A stretch of DNA of 64,000 nt from CAZSNH01 sp052388455 (GCA_052388455.1 JBQTIA010000001.1:1-64000); one strand, 5' to 3'; shown: positions 45,840-53,940, numbered from the stretch's first letter. A program made the numbers and translations. Notes: generated by a model from the sequence alone, not told the origin.

Positions 45840-45912
45840 CGGGAGCGGCTTATACGCCGCTCCCCCCGTCGGAAAAAGCCCTGACTCTGCGACACGTTCC
45901 GTGGGGCGCCGA

Positions 45913-46581
45913 TCAGCGGGCCGGCGGTAGCACCAGCGTCTGGCCGGAACGGATGGAGGCCGTGGTCAACCGGTTGCTCGCCGTGAGGTCGCCGAGCGAG
46001 ACGCCGTACTGGCGGGAGAGGCTGAACAGCGTGTCGCCGGGCCGGACGGTGATCAGGCGCTGGCCGCTGGCGGTGACAGTGGGTGCCGGGGGCGCCGGCT
46101 GGGGCGGCGGGGTGCCTTCTACCACGCGGGTCGGATTGCCGTTCCAGCGGTACTGGCCGTTGGCCTGACCGGGGACAGCGTTCGGTGGGATGCCGGGCCG
46201 CTGTTGGCCATAGGGCTGGCCATAGGTTTGCCCGCCGCCGTACTGCGAATTGTACTGGCTGTTGCTCTGCCCTCCATAGGGCTGGCCATACGGGCTGTTG
46301 TACGGGGTCGGTCGTGGCGGAACATAGCTGGTCCCGTTGCTGTACGCGCCGCCGCTGGACTGCCCGGAGCCGACGCCGTAGCTGTGGCCATAGGGCTGCG
46401 GAGCACTCTGGACCAGCGGCTCAGACGGTCGAGGGGGCAGGCTCGCAGTCGTGAAGTTGTTCTGATCGTAGTACGCGGTGCGCCCAGAGCTGCAGGCCCC
46501 GAGGGCGAAGGGAATAGCGAACAGTGCGAACGCCAGAAAGACCGGGCGACCGGACTGATGAAGGGGGGTACGGCTGAACAA
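45913..46581 (-). CDS. LysM-domain lipoprotein
   Basis: A 222-residue probable lipoprotein. The signal ends with the lipobox ALGAC (hydrophobic VFLAFALFAIPFALGAC), so it is anchored in a membrane facing the periplasm. The middle ~120 residues are very rich in Tyr, Gly, Pro, Gln and Ser. The C-terminal 45 residues are one LysM domain (LITVRPGDTLFSLSRQYGVS, then ASIRSGQTLVLPP) that should bind peptidoglycan. It resembles NlpD/DipM-type proteins without the M23 peptidase domain. A perfect CtrA box lies 54-68 bases before the start, which suggests cell-cycle control. Confidence 0.87.
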   Translation of the reverse strand: MFSRTPLHQSGRPVFLAFALFAIPFALGACSSGRTAYYDQNNFTTASLPPRPSEPLVQSAPQPYGHSYGVGSGQSSGGAYSNGTSYVPPRPTPYNSPYGQPYGGQSNSQYNSQYGGGQTYGQPYGQQRPGIPPNAVPGQANGQYRWNGNPTRVVEGTPPPQPAPPAPTVTASGQRLITVRPGDTLFSLSRQYGVSLGDLTASNRLTTASIRSGQTLVLPPAR

Positions 46582-46634
46582 GCAATCTACTCCGGACGAA
46601 CGCTGAACCGGACATCAGGAAAGCGTAGGTACGG

Positions 46635-46649
46635 TTAACGGCTGTTTAA
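46635..46649. promoter_or_regulatory. Perfect CtrA box upstream of the LysM lipoprotein
   Basis: TTAA at 46635-46638 and 46646-46649 with exactly seven bases between match the CtrA consensus. It lies 54 bases upstream of the LysM lipoprotein ATG, a typical distance for a CtrA-controlled promoter. Confidence 0.6.
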
Positions 46650-46681
46650 CGGCATCCCTTTTGGGCGAAAGAACAGTTGTG

Positions 46682-46825
46682 CTGCCGGCCGCAGTGGAAT
46701 CGCATTTGGACGTAGGTTGGGTCGAGGCACGAGACCCAACAACTTTGGTCGCCCGAGTTTGTTGGGTCTCCGTCGTCGACCCAACCTACATTTCGCGCCA
46801 TATGCGATTGCCCGGCTGCCGGCCG
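46682..46825. mobile_element. MITE-like palindromic element, copy 1, with 10-bp direct repeats
   Basis: Direct repeats CTGCCGGCCG at 46682-46691 and 46816-46825 flank a 124-bp element (46692-46815). The ends are inverted repeats: the left end begins CAGTGGAATCGCATTTGG and the right end is its near complement, ending ATATGCGATTGCCCGG. Inside are four GTTGGGTC half-sites in alternating orientation (46716, 46733, 46761 and 46778). It encodes no protein. It lies between the LysM lipoprotein and hydrolase genes and breaks neither. Confidence 0.8.
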
Positions 46826-46927
46826 GGGCGTTGGTCCAACGGCAACCATTGATTGTCCCGGCGTCACAGCGCAGATTGCGGCCGGCGTGGGGTCACCGAT
46901 GGGTGTCGCGTGAGGAAGAAGGGCGCC

Positions 46928-47767
46928 ATGAGCCTGCTGGTCTACATTGCCGTGGGTCTGGCCAGCGTTTACGCTCTCGCTCTGGTGGGCAGCTACTATC
47001 TGCAGCGGCACCTGACCTATTTTCCCGATCCCGTCAGAACGGCGCCCGCGCGTGTCGGGCTGGCCGGCGTGACCGAGCGCACGATTGCGACACCGGACGG
47101 AAACCTCATCGTGGCGTGGTGGGCGCCGGGCTCCATCGGTCGGCCGACGCTGTTGTATTTTCACGGGAATTCAGGATCGCTCGCAAACCGCGCCGATCGC
47201 ATCGCTCGCTATCAGGCGGACGGATACGGCGTCTACATGATGACCTATCGCGGCTATGGCGGCAGTTCCGGCAAGCCGTCGGAGCGGGCCAACGTCGCCG
47301 ATGCCAAGCTGGCCTACGACGACCTCGTGGCCTTGGGCGTTCCGGCCTCCGACATCGTGCTCTACGGGGAATCGCTCGGCACCGGCATCGCGGTGCAGGT
47401 CGCGGTCGAAAAGCCGGTCGCCGGGATCATCCTCGACGCGCCCTACACCTCGCTCGTGGACGTGGCAGAACTGCATTACCCGCATCTGCCGTCGCGCGCG
47501 CTGATGACCGACCGCTACGACACCCTGCGCTACATCGGCCGTCTCGAGACGCCCCTGCTCGTCGTCCACGGAATGGACGATCGCATCGTACCGGTGGAGA
47601 TGGGCCGGAAGGTGCATGCCGCCGCCGTGGGCCCGAAAGAGATCGCCGTCATCAATGGCGCCGGCCACTCCGACCACACGGCACTCGGATCGGCCGAGGT
47701 CATCTATGCGTGGCTCGCACGACTGCGGTCGCGGTCGACGCCGGCCGCGGTCAGGGCTGCCGAATAG
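46928..47767 (+). CDS. Membrane-anchored alpha/beta hydrolase (BEM46/ABHD13-like)
   Basis: A 279-residue serine hydrolase with an N-terminal membrane segment (LLVYIAVGLASVYALALVGS). Catalytic parts: oxyanion region LLYFHGNSGSLANR, nucleophile YGESLGTGIAVQ near residue 147, acid in VHGMDDRIVPVEMG, and His in NGAGHSDHTALG. The family acts on fatty-acyl or peptide-like esters; the substrate is unknown here. ATG 46928 has GAGGAAGAAGGG upstream; the longer frame enters the repeat element. It converges with rpsU across a hairpin. Confidence 0.87.
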   Translation: MSLLVYIAVGLASVYALALVGSYYLQRHLTYFPDPVRTAPARVGLAGVTERTIATPDGNLIVAWWAPGSIGRPTLLYFHGNSGSLANRADRIARYQADGYGVYMMTYRGYGGSSGKPSERANVADAKLAYDDLVALGVPASDIVLYGESLGTGIAVQVAVEKPVAGIILDAPYTSLVDVAELHYPHLPSRALMTDRYDTLRYIGRLETPLLVVHGMDDRIVPVEMGRKVHAAAVGPKEIAVINGAGHSDHTALGSAEVIYAWLARLRSRSTPAAVRAAE

Positions 47768-47779
47768 CCCTCCAAACAG

Positions 47780-47809
47780 AACGTCGCCGGCGATGCCGCC
47801 GACGACGTT
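47780..47809. terminator. Possible bidirectional terminator hairpin
   Basis: A 13-bp stem with one mismatch: AACGTCGCCGGCG (47780-47792) and CGCCGACGACGTT (47797-47809), loop of four. It sits between the convergent hydrolase and rpsU genes. T-runs on either side are weak, so termination is likely but not certain. Confidence 0.5.
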
Positions 47810-47837
47810 GAATTCTCGAGAGTGCCGTTCTGAAAGG

Positions 47838-48200
47838 TCAGCGGCTGCCGAACCCGCCGCCGCCACCCGCTCCGCCACCGAAACCGCCGCCCGTGCCGCT
47901 GCGCCCGGCACCCGCACCGGGTCCGCCGCGTCCTGGACCGCCCCGGCCCGGACCCTTGGCGCCCGGACCGCCACGCGGCGTCACCGGTTTGTTCGGCAGC
48001 AGGCCTTCACGCTGCAGCTTCTTGCGGGCCAGCTTGCGGGCGCGGCGCACGGCCTCGGCCTTTTCGCGAGCTTTCTTCTCCGAAGGTTTCTCAAAGTAAT
48101 TCCGCAGCTTCATCTCGCGGAAAATGCCCTCGCGCTGCATCTTTTTCTTGAGCGCCTTGAGAGCTTGATCGACGTTGTTGTCGCGAACGAGTACCTGCAA
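47838..48200 (-). CDS. rpsU: Small ribosomal subunit protein bS21 with TTG start and Gly-rich tail
   Basis: bS21 helps translation initiation on the 30S subunit. The conserved body is complete: QVLVRDNNVDQALKALKKKM, REGIFREMKLRNYFEKPSEK, then RRARKLARKKLQREGLL. No ATG or GTG exists at the expected first codon; the family alignment places the start on TTG 48200, and AAGGGA lies nine bases upstream. The product would be 120 residues. The last ~50 residues are Gly/Pro/Arg-rich (GGPGAKGPGRGGPGRGGP and similar), an extension beyond the roughly 70-residue core. The frame is open further upstream, but that part has no family similarity. Confidence 0.92.
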   Translation of the reverse strand: MQVLVRDNNVDQALKALKKKMQREGIFREMKLRNYFEKPSEKKAREKAEAVRRARKLARKKLQREGLLPNKPVTPRGGPGAKGPGRGGPGRGGPGAGAGRSGTGGGFGGGAGGGGGFGSR

Positions 48201-48350
48201 GCGGGCTGATCCCTTGGCTGATGGGGTGAGACGATACGACAAAAGGACCGTGCCAGCGATGGTTCCGCCGGCTCCGTCCTGCATTCGGTTGGCGCCTCTA
48301 TAACGGAGGCCGGTTAAGATGTCCATCGCCGCCGGAGGCCAATCTCGAGT

Positions 48351-49475
48351 CTATCGACGGGCGGGGGCGGTGGCCAGCAGCCGGTTTACATGGCCCATTT
48401 TGCGGCCTGGCCTGACCTCCGTCTTGCCGTAGTGGTGCAGGCAGGCGCCGGTCTCGGCCGCGATCTCGGGCCAGCGCAGAATATCGTCGCCGATCAGGTT
48501 GATCATTTCGACGGCGGGGGCCGTTCGAGCGGTCGAACCGAGCGGCCAGCCGGCGACCGCGCGGATATGCTGCTCGAATTGCGAAGTGGCGGCCCCATCG
48601 AGCGTCCAGTGCCCGGAATTGTGCACCCGAGGCGCCATCTCGTTGACGTAGAGCGTTTGCCGTCCGCCTGCCGCCCGAGAGCCACTGGCCAGTGCAAAAA
48701 ACTCGATCGCGAAGACACCGACGTAATCGAGGGCCTCGGCCATGCGCCGGGCGATCCCCACCGCCTCGGCGGCCGTTGCGGCATCGATGGCGGCCGGCGC
48801 CACGGAGCGGTGCAGAATGTGGTTGCGGTGCTCGTTCTCGGTCACGTCGAAGGCTTCGAACCGGCCATCGGCGGCGCGAGCGGCGACGACTGAGACTTCC
48901 GAGGTGAAGGCGACGAAGCCCTCGAGAATGGCCGGCTGATCGCGCATCGCGGCCCATGCCGCGGCGGCGCCGTCGACCGCGAGGATCTTCGCCTGTCCCT
49001 TGCCGTCGTAGCCGAAGCGTCGCGTTTTGAGGATCGACGGCGTTCCGATTTCGGCGAGCGCGGATTGCAGTTCGCTGAAGCTGTCGACGGCTGAAAAGCG
49101 CGCGGTCTCGGCCCCGAGCTCGCGGGCCAGCCGCTTCTCGTTGATGCGATCCTGAGCGCACGCGAGCGCCTTCACTCCCGGCCGGACGGAGACGCGTCGC
49201 GAGAGGAACTCGACCGTCGGGACGGGGATGTTCTCGAACTCGTAGGTCGCGACGCCGATGGCGTCGGCGAAGGCCGTGAGTGCCGCCTCGTCGCCGTAGT
49301 CGGCAATCGTCGAGCGGGCGGCGACGTCGAAAGCCGGGCCTTCGGCGTCGGCATAAATGTGGCATTTGAGGCCGAGACGGGCGGCGGCGAGCGCCAGCAT
49401 CCGGCCGAGCTGGCCGCTGCCGAGGATGCCGATGGTCGATCCGGGAGGCAGCGGGGTCGCAGCGGAGGTTGGCAT
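48351..49475 (-). CDS. purK: N5-carboxyaminoimidazole ribonucleotide synthase
   Basis: PurK carboxylates aminoimidazole ribonucleotide with ATP and bicarbonate in purine synthesis. The 374-residue ATP-grasp protein starts with TIGILGSGQLGRMLALAAA. It has YEFENIPVPTVEFL, the ATP-grasp loop ILKTRRFGYDGKGQAKI, and the C-terminal VNEMAPRVHNSGHWTLDGA. It follows purE by 6 bp on the same strand, so the two form an operon, and rpsU lies 150 bp downstream. Confidence 0.97.
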   Translation of the reverse strand: MPTSAATPLPPGSTIGILGSGQLGRMLALAAARLGLKCHIYADAEGPAFDVAARSTIADYGDEAALTAFADAIGVATYEFENIPVPTVEFLSRRVSVRPGVKALACAQDRINEKRLARELGAETARFSAVDSFSELQSALAEIGTPSILKTRRFGYDGKGQAKILAVDGAAAAWAAMRDQPAILEGFVAFTSEVSVVAARAADGRFEAFDVTENEHRNHILHRSVAPAAIDAATAAEAVGIARRMAEALDYVGVFAIEFFALASGSRAAGGRQTLYVNEMAPRVHNSGHWTLDGAATSQFEQHIRAVAGWPLGSTARTAPAVEMINLIGDDILRWPEIAAETGACLHHYGKTEVRPGRKMGHVNRLLATAPARR

Positions 49476-49481
49476 GGCGCG

Positions 49482-49976
49482 TCAGCCGTCCTTCGGCAGT
49501 TCGGCGACCGCCGCCGTCTGGCGGTCCCGCAGAGCGGAAATTCTCGCAGCCAGCGCCGCATCGGAGAGGGCCAGGATCTGGGCCGCCAGCAGGCCGGCGT
49601 TGGTGGCACCCGGTTCGCCGATGGCCAGGGTTCCGACCGGGACACCAGCCGGCATCTGCACGATCGAGTAGAGACTGTCGCGGCCCGAAAGAGCCTTCGA
49701 CAGGACGGGCACGCCGAGAACCGGCAGCGCGGTCAGCGCGGCGGTCATGCCCGGCAGGTGCGCGGCACCTCCCGCACCTGCGATGATGACCTTGAGGCCG
49801 CGGGCCTGGGCGCCACGGGCATAGGTGTAGAGGCGTTCGGGGGTCCTGTGGGCCGAGACAATGCGGCTCTCGAACTCGATGCCGAGGTCCGTCAGCACGT
49901 CGGCCGCATGTTTCATGGTCGGCCAGTCGGACTGGCTGCCCATGATGATGCCGACGACGGGTCGCGAAGGGCTCAA
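49482..49976 (-). CDS. purE: N5-carboxyaminoimidazole ribonucleotide mutase
   Basis: PurE moves the carboxyl group made by PurK to C4 of the imidazole. The 164-residue protein is nearly all core: VGIIMGSQSDWPTM, the loop ESRIVSAHRTPERLYTYA, and AGAGGAAHLPGMTAALT. The first codon appears to be TTG 49976, with AGAGG a few bases upstream; the next ATG would cut off the first beta strand. It precedes purK by 6 bp. Confidence 0.96.
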   Translation of the reverse strand: MSPSRPVVGIIMGSQSDWPTMKHAADVLTDLGIEFESRIVSAHRTPERLYTYARGAQARGLKVIIAGAGGAAHLPGMTAALTALPVLGVPVLSKALSGRDSLYSIVQMPAGVPVGTLAIGEPGATNAGLLAAQILALSDAALAARISALRDRQTAAVAELPKDG

Positions 49977-50074
49977 ACGGGCCTCTGGGCTGGAAGGATG
50001 CGAAGGAAAGGCGGGGGTTTAGCGAACCATCCAGGGGTTTACAAGCGTGGCTGTCGCCTGCGCCGCGGCAATGG

Positions 50075-50281
50075 TCAGGCAATAATGTCGGGCGTCAGGC
50101 GGTCTTCGACGCTGGTGATCTGATCCTTCAGCAGCAGCTTTTTCTTCTTGAGCCGCCGGATGAGGAGCTGGTCGGCCGTACCGCTGTGCTCCATCGCAAC
50201 GATTTCCTCGTCGAGCAGCCGATGCTCGGCGCGGAGTTTGACCAGCTCTTCGCGCAAATCCCTGTCGTTCTGACGGTGCAT
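50075..50281 (-). CDS. DUF465 (YdcH-like) protein
   Basis: A 68-residue helical protein of the DUF465/YdcH family, with LREELVKLRAEHRLLDEEI and LIRRLKKKKLLLKDQITSVE. Function is unknown. ATG 50281 (MHRQNDRD) is the best start, although its ribosome site is poor; the upstream open part is not family-like. A second DUF465 gene lies divergently 320 bp away. Confidence 0.82.
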   Translation of the reverse strand: MHRQNDRDLREELVKLRAEHRLLDEEIVAMEHSGTADQLLIRRLKKKKLLLKDQITSVEDRLTPDIIA

Positions 50282-50601
50282 GTGCCCGGCTCGATTGTTC
50301 GTCCGCCCGTAACAACACGACATCCGGCTGGCGCGCATCAGAATTATTTCTGCGTTCGCGGGGGAGCGCAAGCTCTGGGCCTGGCTCGTGTCGGCGCCGG
50401 CTCGGTCCCGCAGGTGGGTGGCTTTGATTTTCACCAATAGTTTTTTGGAGTTACAGGCACATAAGAGATGTTCTGGTCATCGAAACGGCGGCCCGGCAAC
50501 GCTGTAAAACACAATCGTTGATGGTATCCTCAGAGCTATTGGACAAGCCGTGGCAATTCTGACACTATCTGACCGTCTTCAACTCTGACACGGAGGACCG
50601 A

Positions 50602-50778
50602 ATGGCGATGCAGGCTCATCTCCAGGAACTTTCAGAGAAGCACCGGCTGCTCGAGCGCCGGATCAAGGAAGAGATGGCTCGACCTGGATCGGACGACACC
50701 GAAATCCGCAGGCTGAAGCAGGAAAAACTGAAGCTCAAGGATGAGATCACGCGCCTCGAAACCGGGACGCGGCACTGA
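50602..50778 (+). CDS. DUF465 (YdcH-like) small protein
   Basis: A 58-residue protein: LQELSEKHRLLERRIKEEM, then DDTEIRRLKQEKLKLKDEI and TRLETGTRH. It is a DUF465 helical hairpin. GGAGG lies six bases before ATG 50602, the strongest ribosome site in the area. It is divergent from the other DUF465 gene; the pair next to purE is typical for this bacterial group. Confidence 0.85.
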   Translation: MAMQAHLQELSEKHRLLERRIKEEMARPGSDDTEIRRLKQEKLKLKDEITRLETGTRH

Positions 50779-51040
50779 TACGTCGCTTTTGAACATCTGA
50801 CACGCTGGCCGCCAATCGGTCGCCACACGACATTGGCCGGAGCGGGCTAGGTAGAGCTGGCCCGGCCAACAACGTGGAGCGTCACGTTTCAGGCGATGAG
50901 CTTTTACGTGCTCGATTTATGGGCTTGCTTGCCGTGCGAACGGCTTTGGCGCTGCATTGAGCGTCCTCAACGCGCGAACGATTTTTGTGCGTTTTCGAGC
51001 CTTCGGACGCTGTCATTCAACATGACGAAATCGAGTGCTC

Positions 51041-51214
51041 CTGACTTAGCCAGGGGAATCGCATTTGGACGTAGGACGTAGTAGGACGTAGTAGTAGGAC
51101 GTAGGTTGGGTCGAGGCACGAGACCCAACAACTTTGGTCGCTCGAGTTTGTTGGGTCTCCTTCGTCGACCCAACCTACATTTCGCGCCATATGCGATTGC
51201 CCTGCTGACTTAGC
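51041..51214. mobile_element. MITE-like palindromic element, copy 2, inserted in the GH3 gene
   Basis: The direct repeats CTGACTTAGC at 51041-51050 and 51205-51214 flank a 154-bp element (51051-51204). The inverted ends are CAGGGGAATCGCATTTGG (51051-51068) and its near complement finishing GATTGCCCTG at 51204, with two mismatches over 18 bases. The inside matches copy 1 apart from a 30-bp expansion near the left end. No protein is encoded. Confidence 0.88.
51067..51103. repeat. Graded tandem repeat GGACGTA(GTA)n inside MITE copy 2
   Basis: GGACGTA begins at 51067, 51074, 51084 and 51097, so the unit lengths are 7, 10 and 13 bases, each one GTA longer than the one before. Copy 1 has a single GGACGTA at this place. 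It accounts for the whole 30-bp length difference. Confidence 0.9.
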
Positions 51215-51813
51215 GGCGGTCAGGAGCGCGTGCAGGGTGAAATAGATCTGGTCGCTGTCGTAGCTGACCAAAATCAGATCGACACCGGCGTTAAGCGCTG
51301 CAACGTCCGCGCCGCCGATGCCGGTCGGCGTTTTGCGGATCGCCCCCATACTGAAATCGTCGGTGATCACGATGCCGCTGTGGCCGAGGCTGTGTAGCCG
51401 GTCGATGACCGCGCGCGAGGCCGAAGCGGGCCGGTCGGGATCGAGGGCCGGCAGGTACGTGTGCCCAACCCTCACCCAGGCGCTGCCCGGTCGGTCCCCT
51501 CGGGTGGCACGGCGGCGAACGGCATACGAAGTACATGCGATGCGATCGGGCCTTATGAGTTCGACACTGATAAACGGCGCAAACGCATATCCGAAGCCTG
51601 CGACTGCAACATTCCCCGCCATGGAAGGCGCAGGTTTGCGACGGCATTCGCCATAGGCTCGGACTCACGCGGCGGCATCGACCACGATTTTGCGGCATGT
51701 CACGGGCGGGACAGGGGCAGATCGAGCGATGCAGCTATCAATGCCAGTGTCGAAGCCGGGCCAATAACGGTCCCGGACAATCTCGACACGACACATAGAT
51801 AGGACGAACGCAG

Positions 51814-51990
51814 ATGAAAAGCATTGCAAACAAAGTCGGTAAAGCCGTTCTCTCGGGCGCGCTGGCGACCAGTCTGATCGTGGCGACCGCCGCCCCCTCG
51901 CACGCCAAGGGCCATCGCACTGCGGTCCTCGTCGGCACCATCCTTCTCGGCACCGCCGTCATTGTCGCTGCCAGCAAGCGGCGGCGATGA
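51814..51990 (+). CDS. Small exported or membrane protein of unknown function (58 aa)
   Basis: ATG 51814 starts a 58-residue frame with AGGA about ten bases upstream. The N-terminus has a signal-peptide look (KAVLSGALATSLIVATAAPSHA, cleavable after SHA). The remainder is a second hydrophobic segment (AVLVGTILLGTAVIVAA) ending in KRRR. I recognise no family. It stands between the GH3 remnant and the convergent acyl-CoA synthetase. Confidence 0.65.
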   Translation: MKSIANKVGKAVLSGALATSLIVATAAPSHAKGHRTAVLVGTILLGTAVIVAASKRRR

Positions 51991-52099
51991 AATGACCTCT
52001 GCGGTCTCTCGCGGGCCATGTGTATTCGCGTAACGGCCCGCGAGAGAAGGTCGAGCGGCGCTCGCCCGGCCAGTCTGTCGGCGATATTCAGGCCGATCG

Positions 52100-53728
52100 T
52101 CAGGCCGATTTGGCCATGTCCCGGAGTTTGAATTTCTGGATTTTTCCGGTCGAGGTCTTCGGCACCTCGGTGAACACCACATGGCGCGGACATTTGAAGC
52201 GCGCCAGATGCTGCTGACACCAGCCGATCAATTCATCGGCAGTCGCCGTCGTTCCGGGCTTGGTCTCGATGAACGCGCACGGCGTCTCGCCCCATTTCTC
52301 GTCGGGCTTGGCGACGACGGCGCAATAGGCCACCGCGGGATGCTTGTAGAGAACGTCCTCGACCTCGATCGAGGAAATGTTCTCGCCACCGGAAATGATC
52401 ACGTCCTTCGAGCGGTCCTTCAACTGGATATAGCCGTCCGGGTGCAGCACCCCGAGATCGCCCGAGTGGAACCAACCGCCGGCGAAGACTTCATCGGTCG
52501 CCGCGGGATTTTTGAGATAGCCCTTCATGACGATATTTCCGCGGAACATGACTTCGCCGAGCGTCTCTCCGTCGGCGGGCACGCGCGTCATGCTGACCGG
52601 GTCCATCACCGTCAGGCCCTCAAGCGCCGCATAGCGGACGCCCTGCCGGATGCGCTTCCCGGCCCGCTGCTCGGGGGCGAGGTCGTCCCAGGAGTCCTGC
52701 CATTCGTTGATCGTTGCAGGCCCGTAGGTTTCGGTCAGGCCGTAGAGGTGGGTCAGGTCGAAGCCGGCATCGACCATGGCATTGACCACCGCTTGTGGCG
52801 GGGGAGCGGCGGCATGATTGAACGCTACACGATGGGAAATGACGCGTTTTTCTTCCGGCTTGGCGTTGAGCAGCGTCGCCATGACGATCGGCGCGCCGGA
52901 AATGTGGGTGACTTTGTGCTCGACGATGGCCTCATACATGGAGGCTGCCCTGACCCATCTGAGGCATACGTGTGTGCCCCCGACCAGGGACAGCGTCCAG
53001 GGGAAGCACCAGCCGTTGCAGTGGAACATCGGCAGCGTCCACAGGTAGATAGGGTGGCGCGTCATGCCGGTGGCGAAGGCGTTGGCGTAGCACATCAGGG
53101 CGGCGCCGCGGTGGTGGTAGACGACGCCTTTGGGATTGCCGGTGGTGCCGGACGTATAGTTGAGCGCGATGGCGTCCCACTCGTCGTCGGGCATCCGCCA
53201 CTCGAAATTCGGGTCGCCCGCGCTGACCACGGCCTCGTAGTCGAGTTGGGCGGGAAGCGCGTCGGGCTGCGGGAATTCCGGATCGTCGTAAACGATGACG
53301 ATCGGCTGCACTTTTGCCAGCGCCAGCGCCGGCTTGATCAGGGAAGCGAACTCCCGGTCGACGATCAGCAGCTTCGTTTCGGCGTGGTCGAGCTGGAAGG
53401 CGATGATCGGCGGATCGAGGCGGGTGTTGATGGAATGCAGCACCGCGCCGGCCATTGGTACGCCGTAGTGGCATTCGAGCATCGGCGGCGTGTTGGACAG
53501 CATCACCGAAACGGTATCGCCGCGACCCATTCCGTGGCGAGCAAGCACCGAGGCGAGCCGGCAGCTGCGGGCATAGAACTCGCGGTAGGTCGTCCGTTGC
53601 CGACCGTGAATGATGGCCACATGATCGGGATAAACGGCGGCGGCCCGTTCGAACAGCGTCAGCGGTGTCAGCGGCTGGTGGTTGGCCGCGTTGCGGCCTA
53701 GGTGATGCTCGTAAGGGTTGTCGGTCAT
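52100..53728 (-). CDS. Acyl-CoA synthetase (AMP-forming, FadD/AlkK/DmdB-like)
   Basis: A 542-residue adenylate-forming ligase that activates a carboxylic acid to its CoA ester. The AMP signature is LNYTSGTTGNPKGVVYHH near residue 180. Then come HLYGLTETYGPATINEWQ, the hinge GGWFHSGDLGVLHPDGYIQL, the A8-region KDRSKDVIISGGENISSIEV, and the catalytic Lys of VPKTSTGKIQKFKLR near the end. The sequence resembles medium-chain and methylmercaptopropionate ligases; the substrate cannot be fixed. ATG 53728 (MTDNPYEHHLGRNAANHQPL) is the normal start. Confidence 0.92.
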   Translation of the reverse strand: MTDNPYEHHLGRNAANHQPLTPLTLFERAAAVYPDHVAIIHGRQRTTYREFYARSCRLASVLARHGMGRGDTVSVMLSNTPPMLECHYGVPMAGAVLHSINTRLDPPIIAFQLDHAETKLLIVDREFASLIKPALALAKVQPIVIVYDDPEFPQPDALPAQLDYEAVVSAGDPNFEWRMPDDEWDAIALNYTSGTTGNPKGVVYHHRGAALMCYANAFATGMTRHPIYLWTLPMFHCNGWCFPWTLSLVGGTHVCLRWVRAASMYEAIVEHKVTHISGAPIVMATLLNAKPEEKRVISHRVAFNHAAAPPPQAVVNAMVDAGFDLTHLYGLTETYGPATINEWQDSWDDLAPEQRAGKRIRQGVRYAALEGLTVMDPVSMTRVPADGETLGEVMFRGNIVMKGYLKNPAATDEVFAGGWFHSGDLGVLHPDGYIQLKDRSKDVIISGGENISSIEVEDVLYKHPAVAYCAVVAKPDEKWGETPCAFIETKPGTTATADELIGWCQQHLARFKCPRHVVFTEVPKTSTGKIQKFKLRDMAKSA

Positions 53729-53940
53729 CTCGCGCCTGGCCCGTGCTCGGAAAGCCGACGCTAGCGAAGCCAATATGGCCGGGCAATGGCTAAGGTGTTC
53801 TCACGCCTATGCAACTGAAGGCTGCCGACGGGGTCGCCCGGGGCGGCCCGGCAGGCTCGAAATAATGTTTCTCATCGCCAGCTTGGCGTGTAAGCTTTTG
53901 GCAGGACAGTGGCAAAGCCGCTGGAAATCGTGAGGCGGAC

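Larger units (their letters stand above)
50967..51478 (-). pseudogene. GH3 (beta-N-acetylhexosaminidase-like) remnant split by a MITE
   Basis: The minus strand codes for the last part of a glycoside hydrolase family 3 domain. It begins near 51478 with VRVGHTYLPALDPDRPASAS, continues GIVITDDFSMGAI (holding the likely nucleophile Asp) and DVAALNAGVDLILVSYDSDQ, and reaches LLTAAKS at the edge of the repeat element. Beyond the element the original frame resumes as SGALDFVMLNDSVRRLENAQ and ends at the TGA at 50967. Removing the element and one direct repeat (164 bases) puts both parts in the same frame. The N-terminal two thirds of the domain are missing, so the gene was already truncated or decayed upstream. 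Confidence 0.85.

Noticed and set aside
48201..48326. N-terminal extension of rpsU to an upstream start
   Set aside because: The 42 extra residues have no bS21 similarity, while TTG 48200 has a ribosome site and exact family alignment.
48298..50082. 594-residue minus-strand frame across purK and purE
   Set aside because: Out-of-phase frame over two certain genes; low-complexity Arg-rich product.
51017..51622. Apparently intact 201-residue gene
   Set aside because: Its C-terminus is translated from the MITE and its N-terminus has no GH3 similarity; it is part of a pseudogene.
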